Position numbers and translations under genes: made by a program
Assembly: GCF_016920785.2 (NCBI RefSeq)
Contig: NW_024609884.1
Location: 30,238,080 to 30,302,079 of the forward strand
Source of the DNA: Ixodes scapularis
Lineage: Eukaryota; Arthropoda; Arachnida; Ixodida; Ixodidae
Direction of reading: 5' to 3'
DNA: 64,000 nt
The notes under the pieces: model-generated
Databases searched by the model: none
Seen by the model: the letters and a program-made list of their open reading frames with translations, nothing else
Told to the model about the DNA's origin: nothing
Shown here: positions 34,291 through 45,590 of the stretch, in pieces
How positions within the stretch are numbered: the stretch's first letter is position 1
Layout of the letters: each line of letters opens with the position of its first letter

Positions 34291-35032
34291 CCATAAAACT
34301 TCTTGCAAAACGATGTTTGCGTGAACGATTTGGGGTATGTGTGTCTAGCATTATTATTCTCTTTCTTACAAAGTGTGCCAAATGTGCTGGTTCTTATACG
34401 GTCACCCCTTGTACATCGCAAAAGAGACACTTGGTGTTCATTGCAGACCCGATGACAAAAAACACCTGCAAACACGCCTCGAGCATCTTCGAAGCATGTG
34501 TTCTGCTTCCTACAGGCTTCGAACATGCTTGCAGACAGATTTTGTACGACCAATACAGGGCCGTCGTGTACGAGGAAGACCCCAGAGAGTGTCTGGAGAC
34601 TGGCTTTCGTAGGAAGGATTAGCAGCGTGAGCGAGGCTTTGCAGTAGAGTGTCGGGTGCTTATAGCCCGTCTTCTCCTCCGCTCCACACAATGTAGCTTC
34701 CTGATATTCAGCTCACTACATCTTAGTTCGTTCTCTAGCCCCCATTTCAAGAGAGTTCAATATAGAGGTCATGCCATATCACGCTCTTTAGAAGATTTAT
34801 GCTTCCATGACCCAAACAGCACTAGAAAGAAAATATATTTTCAGATTACCAAACACTTGCATTACAGACAGCTAAGCTCCATATTAAAATTGACCGCATC
34901 TCCACGTGGTGAATGCTGCTGATTGGGGCGAAGCTCTGGTGGTGCTTGTCTGCGTAGACACTGAGCCGCAGCATGCCGAGCCTTTCGTTCGTTTTCATCC
35001 ATGTCAGAAAGAGAAGGTGTGGTATGGAACGG
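34291..35032. other. Unassigned sequence
   Basis: A frame of 101 codons (34317-34622) is open but shows no recognised domain. Two inverted blocks around CTTCGAAGCATGTG and TTCGAACATGC occur near 34490-34530. Confidence 0.4.
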
Positions 35033-35178
35033 GGTGATATACGCATTTGAGCATTTGACCGCAGCGCCCTCTCGTCTATAAACGTTGAGCCGATGCATGC
35101 AAAGTTTAACGCAATTATATACGCATTTGACCGCAGCGCCCTCTCCTGTATAGACGTTGAGCGGCTACATGCAACGTT
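35033..35178. repeat. Imperfect tandem duplication, two units
   Basis: ATATACGCATTTGA-GACCGCAGCGCCCTCTC, then TATAAACGTTGAGC, then CATGCAA is repeated once at about 80-bp spacing. The GACCGCAGCGCCCTCTC word recurs at 38236. Confidence 0.8.
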
Positions 35179-35887
35179 CCATCCATGACAGAAACCCCAG
35201 CTCTTGAGTTACTACCACATCTCAGAGCCCCCTACTCGTCCCGCACAGCTCCTTTAAAGGAGCGGTGCAACGATATTCAATTGGAATGTTTTTCACTTGA
35301 AACGAGCTTACTGGCACACCTGGGACTCAAGGATACTCACACGCAACGCCACTGGCCAAGAAACTCCTTTGTTGCGGTGTAATTTCAAGGACAAAAGCGA
35401 TCATTTTCATTCAATCTCTCCTTTGCAAAATTTGATGACGTAACGTGGGGATCGCAGTACACCCAAGTGACGATATTTGAATGCGGATCATAGATTGGAC
35501 CAGAGTTTTGCGTGGGCACTCGACTTGGGCTCGTGATAATTGCTAGCTCGAGAAGCATTCGGGTAGTGACCCGTGTCCAATCGCTGCAACGACGACAACA
35601 TCCGAGCCATAACAATGTCTGGAACTCAGCGCGTGTCCTGCGCTTTGCCAACCCAGCGCGTGGCTATGATCAACACTGGCGGCATATAATCGCCTCCAGA
35701 TCACGTGGCCGCTTGTTCTGGCTGCGAGTTGAGGGGGTTAACGCTGCTCGTTTTTCTTTAATTTTTTTCTGGGACTTCTATTGCGTGGGGTGAAAAACGA
35801 ACGCGTGTTTCATAGGTCATTAACGTTTAGGATCCGTTTTAAGCGGTATTTGCGCAAATTGCAAATAGTGTTGCATCGCTCCTTTAA
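35179..35887. other. Unassigned sequence
   Basis: Short frames at 35185-35382 and 35512-35793 with no recognised domains. Confidence 0.4.
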
Positions 35888-36805
35888 TAATATGACATAT
35901 CTTACACTAAAATACAAACATTGAAAGACGCCATTTTGAGTTCATGAAGGAGTTAAAAAAAGACTATGAGATTGTTTATTTTTTTTAGTCAACCTGGAGT
36001 TGGGCCTTCGCTACAGTAATTTTATATTTCGTTTTCTGAAAGCTAGTCATTGAATTGATTGTATTAGCTTGTTAAAACCTCGTTTTTTTGCTTTTTAATT
36101 AAATGAGCAAATCTCCAGTTTATGCAGAAACAACCATATTAACCACACAAAAAAAGAAGAGAAAAAAAAAGAAAAAAAACTAGGACAGTGGGGTTGAAAA
36201 TTTGAAAATAGCCAAAAGTTGAATCAACCTAATTTGTTCAACATATTAACAAATTAGACAAATACTTTTTGTTGTTGCTTAGAAATTCCTTTTTTAAAGA
36301 TGAACCACTCTGATCATGCCTCCAGACGCCCGTCTCGTAAGCGACGCACGCTGGCGTTCGCCAGCGAGGCGTGAACAGTGTGAGAAGACGAGGCTTGGTC
36401 GGAGAGGCTCATCTTTAAAAGAATAATTTCTCAGAAACAATCAAAAGTACTTTTTTTTTTTAATTTTGAGATATGTTGAAGAGATGAGGTGGATGGAACT
36501 TTTGGTTATTTCGAAAGTTGAGAGCCAGATATTTTTCTGGCTCTCAATAAGGCCGTTTCTGGATAAACTGGAAATTTTGTCATTTAATTAAAACGCAACA
36601 AAACGACGATTTTGAAAATTAACACGTGCAATTCAATTGTTAGTTCTTTGAGAGCAAACTAAAAAGTGTTGTAGCTAACACCCAACTTCAAGTTGACTAG
36701 AAAAATTAAGAAATCTCATAACGTCTCTTCTTTTTGGGGCTCCTATTTGGTCTCAAGCCGGCGTCTTTCAATGTTTGTATTTCTCTGTAAGATAGGGCAT
36801 GTTAA
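35888..36805. mobile_element. Large palindromic (foldback) element, about 0.9 kb
   Basis: ATACAAACATTGAAAGACGCC near 35910 is inverted near 36780, and similarity extends inwards over both halves (for example AATTAAATGA-CAAA-TCCAGTTTATCCAGAAAC-like blocks, and TTCTTTTAAAGATGA-GCCTCTC near the centre). The centre near 36350 holds a small perfect hairpin, CGCTGGCGTTCGCCAGCG. The right arm contains an extra hairpin TTGAGAGCCAG/CTGGCTCTCAA at 36518-36548. There is no ORF. Confidence 0.8.
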
Positions 36806-39189
36806 TTAGGAATTAGGCGCGCACCTAAGCTTATGTGGTATATAACCATTTTTTCACAATGTTTTTCTTAACTACACGGGTTTTCTGCAAAATCCAGAAA
36901 TCAAAAGCATGCTATCAGCAAAAAAAAAGTTAAAAAAAAAACAAATTCTTGGTTTTTTTAGATTTTTTTATTCAAAGTAATTTTTTTTCGTACAAATCCC
37001 AGACATAAAAAATTGCCGTGTCTCCTTTGGCATGGAATGACCTTAGAAGCAACAAATGCCAATAAAAAAATGGGTGTTAATCCGATTTTAATTAAAACAA
37101 GGACTTATATTGAAGGCTTGAACACTAAATAAGAAAATAAGAACCATTCGGGATTTCCAACTTGGTACAATAGAAAAGTGTTTTACAACGAAATAAGTGT
37201 GCACTGCCCTGACACAGGCTCTTATTTCTCAGACCCATTTTACAGTTTCGTATGGCAGTTTCTGCGCACAGCAAACTCTTCCTCCACCACTGAGCGTACG
37301 GCAAGGTTTGACAAAGTTGGAGACAGTTCCAAACATAAAAGCAGGTAAAGTTAATCAAGCACAGTTCGGAGACAGACTAGTTTAGCAAACACTCAGAACT
37401 TGATCCGAGAGTTTGAGGAATAAATTAAAACATTATCCTTGCCTTAGTTGCTACCGGACGGAGTTGCTTGTTAACCCTAGCGCCGTCGTGGTTTTCCAGA
37501 TTTTTCTTAATACTTTGATAGTCAAAAGAACCTTCGAACGTTGGTAAACATGAAGAAATTGACGCAATTTTACGTCCTTAGGCATTTCTTAGTCGCGGTA
37601 CTTACCGAGCACACGCATGAAAAATCAAACACCTATTGATTTCATAGCGATGGGGCGTTCCATTGCGAGGTCGAAACAAAACTAACTTGAACAAAAAGGG
37701 CAATTTCTAAAATAGAAAAACGAGCCTTATCACATCGATAGCGATATAGAGTGTTATTATTACAAAAAAAAAAAAAGAACAAATACTAAAGAAGATAAAG
37801 AAAAAGGATAAGAGTAAAGTTTTGAGGTTGCATCAGGTGTTAAAAGTTAAATGCCAGCCAATTTTTTTACGTTATTTTGAACTTCGAAGCTATTTACTCA
37901 TTTGGTCATGAAGTATATTTTTAATTAATAAGAGCCAGCTTACGATTTTTTATTGCGAAATTATTCTAGAGCTTCGATTTTCAAATTCAATTTATTGTTT
38001 TTATTATTTTTTTAATTCCTTCAGAGAAGTATGCATTGCAATGTTTATTGATTTGTTTTCGACATAAAGTGACCCTAATTTCGAAGGATACTTGGCTACG
38101 CAAACCTTGGCTAGAGCTATTAAAATTGTTGAGAACCCAAATCAAAATCAGTGATGAGTGTGCCGCATTAGAACTATTGTCTAGAAAGTATAGACCATTC
38201 CATTTAGCGCTCTCTGGGCGGCACAATTTTGTTCGACCGCAGCGCCCTCTCCACACATCCGGGAAGTTCAGCGGGTTTGGCGGGGTAAAACGAGAGAGAG
38301 GGCACGCGCCCGACTCCCCTAGCAGACGACAAACCGGGAGGTTGCCGTTCTCCATCTTTGGGCTGTATCGGCGGGCTCTACCGAACATCGAACTCTCGTT
38401 CGTGGCTGCCGTTGTGAAGTGGTTCGCGTTCTTAGAATAGTTGTGGCTACTCCAAAATCAGCCTATAGCTCTCTGTTGTTCTATTTTGCTAAATGATCAA
38501 CTAGCATATTTTTTTTTCCGTTACTTAAATAGCAGTTGAGTCAGCCGGCAGTACTACCCTCAACTACTGCGTGTACTGCGCAGAAGAGCACGTTTTATTT
38601 TTTATTTCAGACTTCCACTCATGGTCGCTAAAGGCCTACACCAGTACGAACTTTGTATAGTAAAAAAGGTACAGCAACCGGATTTAGTCTTCGCCAAAGA
38701 GACCGGCCAATCGGACACAGTTTTCCCTATTTTTTTTTCATTTGCACGCAGGTGACAGCGCAATTAGACCCTGTGAGTTTTTTTATCTAGTATAATATTA
38801 CACGACAACTGGCATACCAAAATCTGCGCATCTGCGCTTTAAAGTTCCAAAAGGACGCGATTTTAAACAGAGTTTGCACGCCAGCCGGACGCTGGCTACA
38901 GCCCACTCGGCGGAGCGGACGATATCCGGGGTGAGAGGGGGAGTGCATTTTTTTCTCTTTTACCCTCTCTGCTATGACCCTAATGGAACGGTCTATTCGA
39001 ACTAAAAAAAGAACAACTATATTTCTAGATACAATACGTTGGCCAACCATGAACGATGTTTTTACACGTACTGGAAGTTTTCACTTTGGCTGATCTTCTA
39101 GTGATCCAACAGAAGTGTCTATAGGACCAATAACTATTTTTATCGGATAAGCAGACATATTAAGAGGACCACTTTACATTTATATTGGA
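36806..39189. other. Unassigned sequence
   Basis: AT-rich to 38200. A GC-richer patch at 38200-38430 has a 133-codon minus-strand frame (37987-38388) with an ATG in good context at about 38355 (MENGNLPVCRLLGESG). No family is recognised and the frame runs into AT-rich sequence, so I do not call it a gene. Confidence 0.4.
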
Positions 39190-39315
39190 CAAATGAAAAT
39201 CTCAATTAGTCCCATAAAATTCCTATAGGTCCATTAGATATCACTATTGGTCCGGTAGAAATACCTAATAGTCATATAGAAATCTCAACTCGTCGTATTG
39301 AAACCTCTATTGAAA
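39190..39315. repeat. Degenerate 21-bp minisatellite
   Basis: About six units near AGAAATCTCAATAGGTCCATA, for example AGATATCACTATTGGTCCGGT followed by AGAAATACCTAATAGTCATAT. Confidence 0.7.
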
Positions 39316-39344
39316 TTTTTGCTAGGGATAGAAAAGACTTCTTG

Positions 39345-39465
39345 TTTACGTCTTGCGTAGCCTGAGACGTGAGTCGTCTCTTTGCGATGTCTTTTAGACG
39401 TCTACGTCAAGATATCTTTATACGTCTAGTAAAGATGTCTTGTAGACGTCTTGCGTAGCCCAATA
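39345..39465. repeat. Degenerate GTAGACGTCTT repeat
   Basis: AGACGTCTTG-like words recur every 10 to 30 bases (TTTAGACGTCTACG, ATACGTCTAGTAAAGATGTC, TGTAGACGTCTTGCG). TCTTGCGTAGCC occurs twice, near 39350 and 39450. Confidence 0.65.
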
Positions 39466-39789
39466 GGTCTCTAGCTCGGTCGAGCTGTTTTAAGCCGACT
39501 ACGAGATGTCTTGTGCTCACTGCTCAGTGGGATACCGGCTCAAGCCAGCCAATTCGAGAAAATCCCAAGTGAAGCCGAAAGTAGAGGTCGCGGTCGGTGG
39601 GAACGCCCCCGAGGGTGGCCAAGGGTCCTTTCCGTCCAATAGCCTATTTTGGTTTTGTTCGTTTCTGGTCATTGTTGTCCTCCAAACCGTAAGTCTCCCC
39701 CGGCTTTACCACTGGTGGCGTCATGTCGCCTCCAGAAGCTTCCTACCTCTATGGCTGGCACACTGATCCTCTTTGAGTAACACTGAACG

Positions 39790-40120
39790 GCGTACGTTAT
39801 AGCAACATGGTAACCGGGAGTTTTTCTGTCCTCAGTTGGACGGTGTGGATCTGGATGATATGTGGTTCCAGTAGGTTGGCGCAACCGGTCACACTGCGCT
39901 GGAAACGACTGAGTTGTTGGGCGAAATATATCCTGGCCGTGTCATCTTACGCATTGTCGAGCAGAGTTGGCTACCCAGGTTGTGTGACTTGACACCTTCC
40001 AACCTCTTCCTATGGGGATTAGTGAAATCTCGTGTATATACCAACAAATTATAAACAATTCACGAGCCCTAGGCTGGGAGGCGACATGTCATTGGCATCA
40101 TAGAGCTACAATTATGCTGA
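39790..40120 (+). pseudogene. Second mariner/Tc-like transposase fragment
   Basis: The readable blocks are DGVDLDDMWFQ, then after a stop VGATGHTALETTELLGEIYP, GRVILRIVEQSWLPR and CDLTPSNLFLWGLVKSRVY. This matches the C-terminal catalytic half of mariner/Tc-type transposases, where a D-G-A-T-x-H-T-A block and a DLTPxDFFLWG block hold the second and third acidic residues. The last acidic position is Asn (TPSN for TPxD) and in-frame stops are present, so it is dead. No terminal inverted repeats were identified. Confidence 0.8.
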
Positions 40121-41793
40121 AATGTCATCGAGACATTCGTCAAAAAAGAAAAAGTGTGCCAGCAGAGCAGAGTCGCGAGGAACATTTTTCGCTTATTGTG
40201 TTCCCCAATGTCAGCGTATGTGCTTTATTATTGCGGAAGCATTAACAGTCTCATGGAGCGAGCCGACGTCATCAGCTTTGAAACCATGCAAAACGGCACC
40301 TTAATAAAACCACGCTCAAAGCTAGCCAACGGCACCTTTTACACTTTGGTACCATTGACTGGCGCGCGTCGACGAGGCTCCCATTGGCCGCTGAACGTCA
40401 GTTTGTCTGGTGTCATCCTGACTCAGTTATCACACTGTTGTGCTATCACTAATCACCGCGTTCGCGCGCCTCTTCTCGGTTGTACGGCGCGTGGCAAATG
40501 CCAATACACTATACGGCACATGGAATGAACTAAGGGGTTCGTTCTGCTGGGAACTACGTTGCTGTCTGTCCCTTCCTCGCGCCGCAAGGCACGCGACAGT
40601 TTGAACGATCGCTCACCCGATGGCGCTGCGTGTCCGCGAGGCAGCGGCTCAACCGTTCCACGCCCAAGGTCAGCGCTTTGTACGCCCGCATATTAAAGGG
40701 AGCGAAGAGCGGTGTGCGTGCTTTCGGATTCACAACTCATAAGAGGTGCTTAGGTGTACCTCTAGCCTTTTTTGCAAGCTCTTTCGAAATCATGGAATGC
40801 TTTAGAACGGAACCTCCTATACTTCCAGAAGCCTGCCCGCCCGTGCATGGAACGTTATAACATTGGGTGCCAAGTCGAGGTGTAACATGACGTCGCATCA
40901 TGAGACCATGTCGGGTGACGTCAGGTTTCGTGACATGACGCCGTGATATCACATGACCACGTCGAGTTACGTCAGGTCAAGTGACACTGTGCCGCGTTCT
41001 GTGACGTCATACGTCAAATTTAAGCGAGCGTTCTTTAAATGCTGCATTCCGTGCATTATAGGACTTTCAACAAAGCTGCTGACATTTTTTTAAGCAACTG
41101 AAACGCTTCCAAAACAAAAAAGTCGCTAAAAATCGCTTTTTTGTTTTTTAGAGAATAAATTAAACCTTAATTTGTTTGTTAATTCCATAGAAAGTGAGAT
41201 TAACTTTGACGTAATTGCCGAAAAAAAAAGCTCGATGGTACGACGGAACACATTCGCATTTTTGAGCTTAAGACGTCCACCACACTGCTGATAGCGATAT
41301 ATCTAAATAGCCTAATGCCACTACCCTACATTATCTCCGTCTAATCCTTGACAACATTTTTGCCCACATGTTCTTATTGCACTCCGGCAGTATTTTGCTT
41401 TTTTCATTATTTTTTATTTTGTAGTTTTACTCTTTCATGCACCATTGCAAGCGTAGCGTATACCGTAGTCACCGACAAGTTGAGAACAGTAGGGAGGTGC
41501 TTCAGTTGTCCCGCCTCCACCACGAGCTTTCCACCTTCGACAATGCTCCGTCGTCTCGTGTACTCCGAGCACGCGCGCGCAGCCAAAGCACGGTGGATGG
41601 CATGGAGTGCTTGCTGGAGGTCGGGCGTTAGAAAGACTCCATACCGTTCTCATTCTATCAGTACATATATCTGGTTGTCGCCAGCCAGTACTCATGCGCG
41701 AGCAAGCATATATGCAGCACGCACGTGCGGGTAATTTTGACAGGTGTACAGCCGCAGGTGCTCCAAACAAGCCAGGCTTTAGTTCGTTTTGTT
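40121..41793. other. Unassigned sequence
   Basis: It includes the TGACGTC-rich cluster listed separately. A 128-codon plus frame (41348-41734) and an opposite 190-codon frame are open by chance as far as I can judge, since the latter runs through a transposon terminal array. Confidence 0.4.
40885..41015. repeat. Cluster of TGACGTC-like words
   Basis: ATGACGTCGC, GTGACGTCAGG, ATGACGCCGTG, TTACGTCAGG and GTGACGTCATACGTCA occur within 130 bases. It is either a degenerate minisatellite or a cluster of CRE/ATF-type sites. Confidence 0.5.
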
Positions 41794-42716
41794 GCGGACA
41801 CTTCATCATTGAACGCTGTTTGATCGAACGTTGTTTCATCGAAGCCGTTTTATCGAAGGCCGTTAACACCGCAGCGTCCAAGCCTTTTGTTCGAACACAC
41901 GGCATAAACGAAAAAAGTGTTAGGCTCGAGGAATATCTGTTCTTGTTTTGTACTGGAATTACGATAGCGTTTGCAATTACCTGCACAAACTCGCGTTTTG
42001 CACTCATATATATCCGGTGGAGTAATGTGTACGTGTGCCTGCCTGCGCGTGTGTCAGTAGACGATGGTGTGTGTAAAGTTACGAAGTAATACGAAGCCCG
42101 TAAAAGTGAATTCGTTATAGCATTTATTGTACGCGAACTCTTATATTATAAATTACATCCCTTCTCTTTCTCGTGAATCAACCGCCTAACATTATAGGAG
42201 CACACCTTTGTACGCTCACACCAAACCGTAGAAAATGGAATTCAATGGGTGAATTGCCGGCACGCCCTTTGTACAGCTTTCGTCGAAATAAATTTAGAAT
42301 GTGAACAGGCATGTCACATATCCGAGCGTATTGCATAAACACAAATTAAATGTCTCTTAAAATAATGGTTTGGTGATCAATTTTGTTTTTAATTGTATTG
42401 TCGAGACAATTCTCGACAATGCTCGAAGCGTGAACGGACCTTTCTTGTAACTTTCATCCGCTGCTTAGATTTATTACTTGGAATGCACAATCAGATTACG
42501 TAGTTCCGTTTTGTCGAGATCCAACAGCTGTCAATCGGTTTACAGATTGACAAAGCTTAGAAATTATATTTTTTTTATGGCATAATAGCAGCGTCCACAA
42601 TTTTCAGACGTCACAATTTAGGTTCCATATAATCTTAAAGCAAGCAAAATTCGATAAAATGGCGTGAAGTAATTTGATAAAACGGCGTTCGATGAAGTGG
42701 CGTTCGATGAAATATC
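41794..42716. mobile_element. Element bounded by inverted arrays of 15-bp repeats (first copy type)
   Basis: The left array (41801-41865) contains GAACGCTGTTTGATC, GAACGTTGTTTCATC and GAAGCCGTTTTATC. The right array (42650-42712) contains TTCGATAAAATGGCG, GATAAAACGGCG, TTCGATGAAGTGGCG and TTCGATGAAATATCC, the same unit inverted. The 0.8-kb interior has no transposase. Ends are roughly GACACTTCATC and the complement of GATGAAATATCC. No clear target duplication was seen. The layout recalls Foldback-type transposons. Confidence 0.65.
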
Positions 42717-43380
42717 CCATATCCGGGTTTGTTTACAGCTCCTGCTGAGGAGGTTGTCGTATACATTTTTTCCCTTCCTTACGCCAGCTCTGCAGGCTCT
42801 TCTGCGCGCAAGCTCGGTTTCCTCCTCCCCTTCTCTGACCAAAAGCAAGTGCGTCGGTGCCCGGACAAAAGGTAGTGGGCTTCCATGTTTTCCCAACGGA
42901 AGCTCGACTCCACAACAGACCCAGATGCGCGCCGTGCATACCGAGCCCATTGAAGATTGCGCGCTCATTCTCAGCGTAATTAATGACTGCACCAATTTTC
43001 CCCCACCGCTGTCGTTGTGGGCGTCCATTGTGTCCACGAGTTGAAGCAACGACGAGCGCACGAACTTGACTTGTTTTTCCGTACTGCGCGAACGGCACGA
43101 GGAATCGTGACGGTTCGACACCTGCGCCCCGTTCGATCACGAAACACGGTCTCCGCTCGGCGCGAACTCGGCGCCAGGTGCGCTGAGTCGAAGCCCTCTG
43201 GCGGCCCCGACTTTCCTGTCTCCATTCGTCACGCGGCTCGGTGCAACTGTTCCGTGAAGGGGGAGGCGACGTCTGCGGTGTGGGCGGTCGTTTTCACGGT
43301 CCTGATCGTCTCGAAGGCGTGGAACGCCTCTGGCGCCCTTCACCTTCCGGCAAACAGCGCAAAAGAAAATAAATAAACAG
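42717..43380. other. GC-rich unassigned block
   Basis: Overlapping frames of 115-167 codons occur on both strands (42697-43044, 43017-43376 and 42618-43121). High GC makes chance openness likely. No domain is recognised. It ends in an A-rich AAATAAATAAAC stretch. Confidence 0.4.
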
Positions 43381-43630
43381 ATAACAAATAACAGGGAAAT
43401 GTTATTTTTACGGCGAGTTTATTTGTTAGCTTCTTTTTGGTTTATATTTTGTTTGACTGAAACTTCTAATCAATGTATCGCCTTTTCAGGTCAGCTGGAT
43501 AGGCCTCTTCCGAAAGTCAGTCTATCTACCCTGTGCAGAGCCAGACCCGACGCTCTAATGGCGGCACTAGACAGCTCGTCCACACCAGAAAAAGCGAATG
43601 TCTTCGAAAGCATAGAGCAGAAAGGGGAAA

Positions 43631-43901
43631 ATTAGCGGCGAGATGTTTTAGTGGCGCCCTCCTACGGTTCCCCCTTGTGACGTCATTACCTTGCAAACAA
43701 CAAGTTCGATGGTGTTTGTAAATAGCATGGTGGAAGCTTGAAATCATTGCGCTCTCAAAGGAACACTGCCAACACCGTCAAAATTAAAGTTCTTTCATTC
43801 CTCTTATTTCCGTCGATGATAAATTCTTTTCTGACGTCATAGTTAGCGTTCGGCCAATCGTGGAAGGCCGACCACAGCGACGCTTTCGGTCGCGCACGTC
43901 G
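43631..43901 (-). repeat. Dispersed repeat, inverted copy of 29512-29780
   Basis: See the partner. The complement aligns end to end with the copy at 29.5 kb. Confidence 0.85.
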
Positions 43902-45075
43902 CCAATATGTTGATCCCTACACGTCACATTCGATTCACGAAATACAGCGTGACGCACTTTAAACTGACTGCATAAATCGGTTTCTTAACATATCGCTCTG
44001 GGATTTGCCACAGACGTGCTCGAAGCTGGTGCATTCATTAACTGAGGGTATGAATACATAAAACTTCCGGAATAAAAAACAAAAACAAAAAAACTGTTTT
44101 TTTTCTCTGGAAAAATTATCGCTAAGCCTTTTATCTCAAAATCATCAGAAAATCGTTGTGGGGTATTCTGGCGTTTACAACGATTGAAAAATTTGTTCAA
44201 TGGGAAGAAAATAGAATTGGCTTACTTATTCTTCACTTCATCTGGCCCAAATAAGTGGCACAGGCACACATGATATTTTTTAGTGTACTTGCAAAGTATA
44301 GGGAAAACATCGTTTTTTTATTCAGTATTTACTCAGGTGAGCCAATCTTTCCACAATTTTAGTGAAGGCTTTCACCAACTTCAGGCACCTCTGTAGTAAA
44401 TCCCAGCGCGATAAGTGAAGAAACCGATTTATGCGGTCAGTTTAAAGCCGGGGTCACACAGCTTATACATCATACAAAAGATAGTCTGCATAGAGATTCG
44501 AACGCTATAGTCACCGCGAAATCCGTCCGTTGAATGCCGCATGGCAATGAGTTCAACGAGGAAACTTGGCACGCGACATTCGAACCACGGATATTACGGT
44601 GACTCGTGTTTTCAGAGTTCACCCACGCTGTAGAGGGTGGTTAATCTAGCCGAGCATGATCCAGAGTGGCAATATTGGAGGTGATGACTCTGACTTTTCA
44701 AAAGGGGTCTATTTTTAAAGGCAAATTTGGGGGTTTACGCGCCAAACCAACGAGAGGCATCTGGCAGGTCCCAGCAAATGATTGAGCATAGCTTCAGTTT
44801 CAAAATCTTCTTAAAACTTATAGGAAGCTCGTGGAAAGGATTCGCTTCCCAATTTTTAAAACCACCAGCTCTTGGGTTTTTGTCTTCGTTACCAGTCCTG
44901 CATTTACTATAAAAAAAAAAAAAATGTCTGGTTTTCGCTGAAATTATTTAGTTCAACTTGTATCAGTTTTATGTTTCGAATATGTCCTGAAATTGCTTAC
45001 CCTATTTGGCTCACAGCTATTTCTATTGGTTTTAACTGTAAAAATAACATCTTGTTGCTTATCTTCGCCTGATCC

Positions 45076-45077
<2 letters not shown>
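43902..45077. other. Unassigned AT-rich sequence
   Basis: Short frames only; no repeat termini recognised. Confidence 0.4.

Positions 45078-45111
<34 letters not shown>
45078..45111. repeat. (TA)n at the 3' boundary of the Penelope-like element
   Basis: About 17 TA units are followed directly by the element's terminal AACGGGCATGGTGGCGGGAG. Confidence 0.95.
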
Positions 45112-45112
<1 letters not shown>

Positions 45113-45191
45113 CGGGCATGGTGGCGGGAGGCCGAAGGCGTGGGTATAAAACTGAGAAGAAAAAAACCCTTAGTGAAAAACAGCAACAACG

Positions 45192-45237
45192 GACGATTTA
45201 ATCTTCGACGTTTCGGCCGGAGTCCGGCCTTCGTCAG
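45192..45237 (-). ncRNA. Candidate hammerhead ribozyme core, minus strand
   Basis: Read on the minus strand, CTGACGA (45237-45231) is followed by a perfect stem GGCCGG/CCGGCC with a short loop, then GAAA, a short CG/CG stem III, and a GTC cleavage triplet at about 45192. This fits the hammerhead consensus CUGANGA-stem II-GAAA-stem III-NUH. It shares the coding strand of the element. Helix I pairing is not obvious in the sequence just before CTGACGA, which lowers confidence. Confidence 0.5.
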
Positions 45238-45248
45238 GAAGCCTCTTC

Positions 45249-45294
45249 CTGACGAAGGCCGGACTCCGGCCGAAACGTCGAAGATTAAATCGTC
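45249..45294 (+). ncRNA. Candidate hammerhead ribozyme core, plus strand
   Basis: This is the mirror copy of the minus-strand motif: CTGACGA at 45249-45255, stem II GGCCGG/CCGGCC, GAAA at 45272-45275, and CGTC ending at 45294. Hammerhead motifs in terminal repeats of Penelope-like elements are established knowledge; activity here is inference. Confidence 0.5.
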
Positions 45295-45441
45295 CGTTGT
45301 TGCTGTTTTTCACTAAGGGTTTTTTTCTTCTCATTTTTATATATATATATTTTTTTTCTGTTAAATATCAGCCTAATATGCTTGTGCTAAAGGTTTTTGG
45401 ATCAGTTTTTCTTTTCCAGTTGACTCCGCATACTATTATGC

Positions 45442-45590
45442 AGCGTTGGACAAAATACTCAATAAAAGTATTTAGGTTAAGTTACTAAGTACCTGCTTCG
45501 TAAGTATTTACAATACTAAAGTTACTTTCACTGTAAAGTATCTTGAGTAGAGTACAAATACTGAGAAATATAATTCAATTACTTCCGAAT
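45442..45590 (+). repeat. hAT-like terminus fragment
   Basis: CAGCGTTGGACAAAATACTC followed by repeated AAGTATTT, AAGTTACT and AAGTACC-type words resembles one end of a hAT-type MITE with subterminal repeats. The opposite end GTCCAACGCTG was not found, so it is a fragment. Confidence 0.4.

Larger units (their letters stand above)
45142..45344. repeat. Penelope terminal repeat as a near-perfect inverted pair
   Basis: It is symmetrical about 45243, with arms of about 100 bp that include CACTAAGGGTTTTTTTCTTC, TGTTGCTG and GACGAAGGCCGGACTCCGGC. The centre is GGAAGCCTCTTCC. Confidence 0.93.

Noticed and set aside
34080..34691. 203-codon minus-strand ORF
   Set aside because: It runs through the TA microsatellite (Tyr-Ile repeats) and the terminus of the long inverted-repeat element.
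37987..38388. 133-codon minus-strand ORF starting near a good ATG
   Set aside because: The second half is AT-rich and non-coding in character; no donor or domain was convincing.
41435..42007. 190-codon minus-strand ORF
   Set aside because: Part of it is the translation of the 15-bp terminal array; no recognisable domain.
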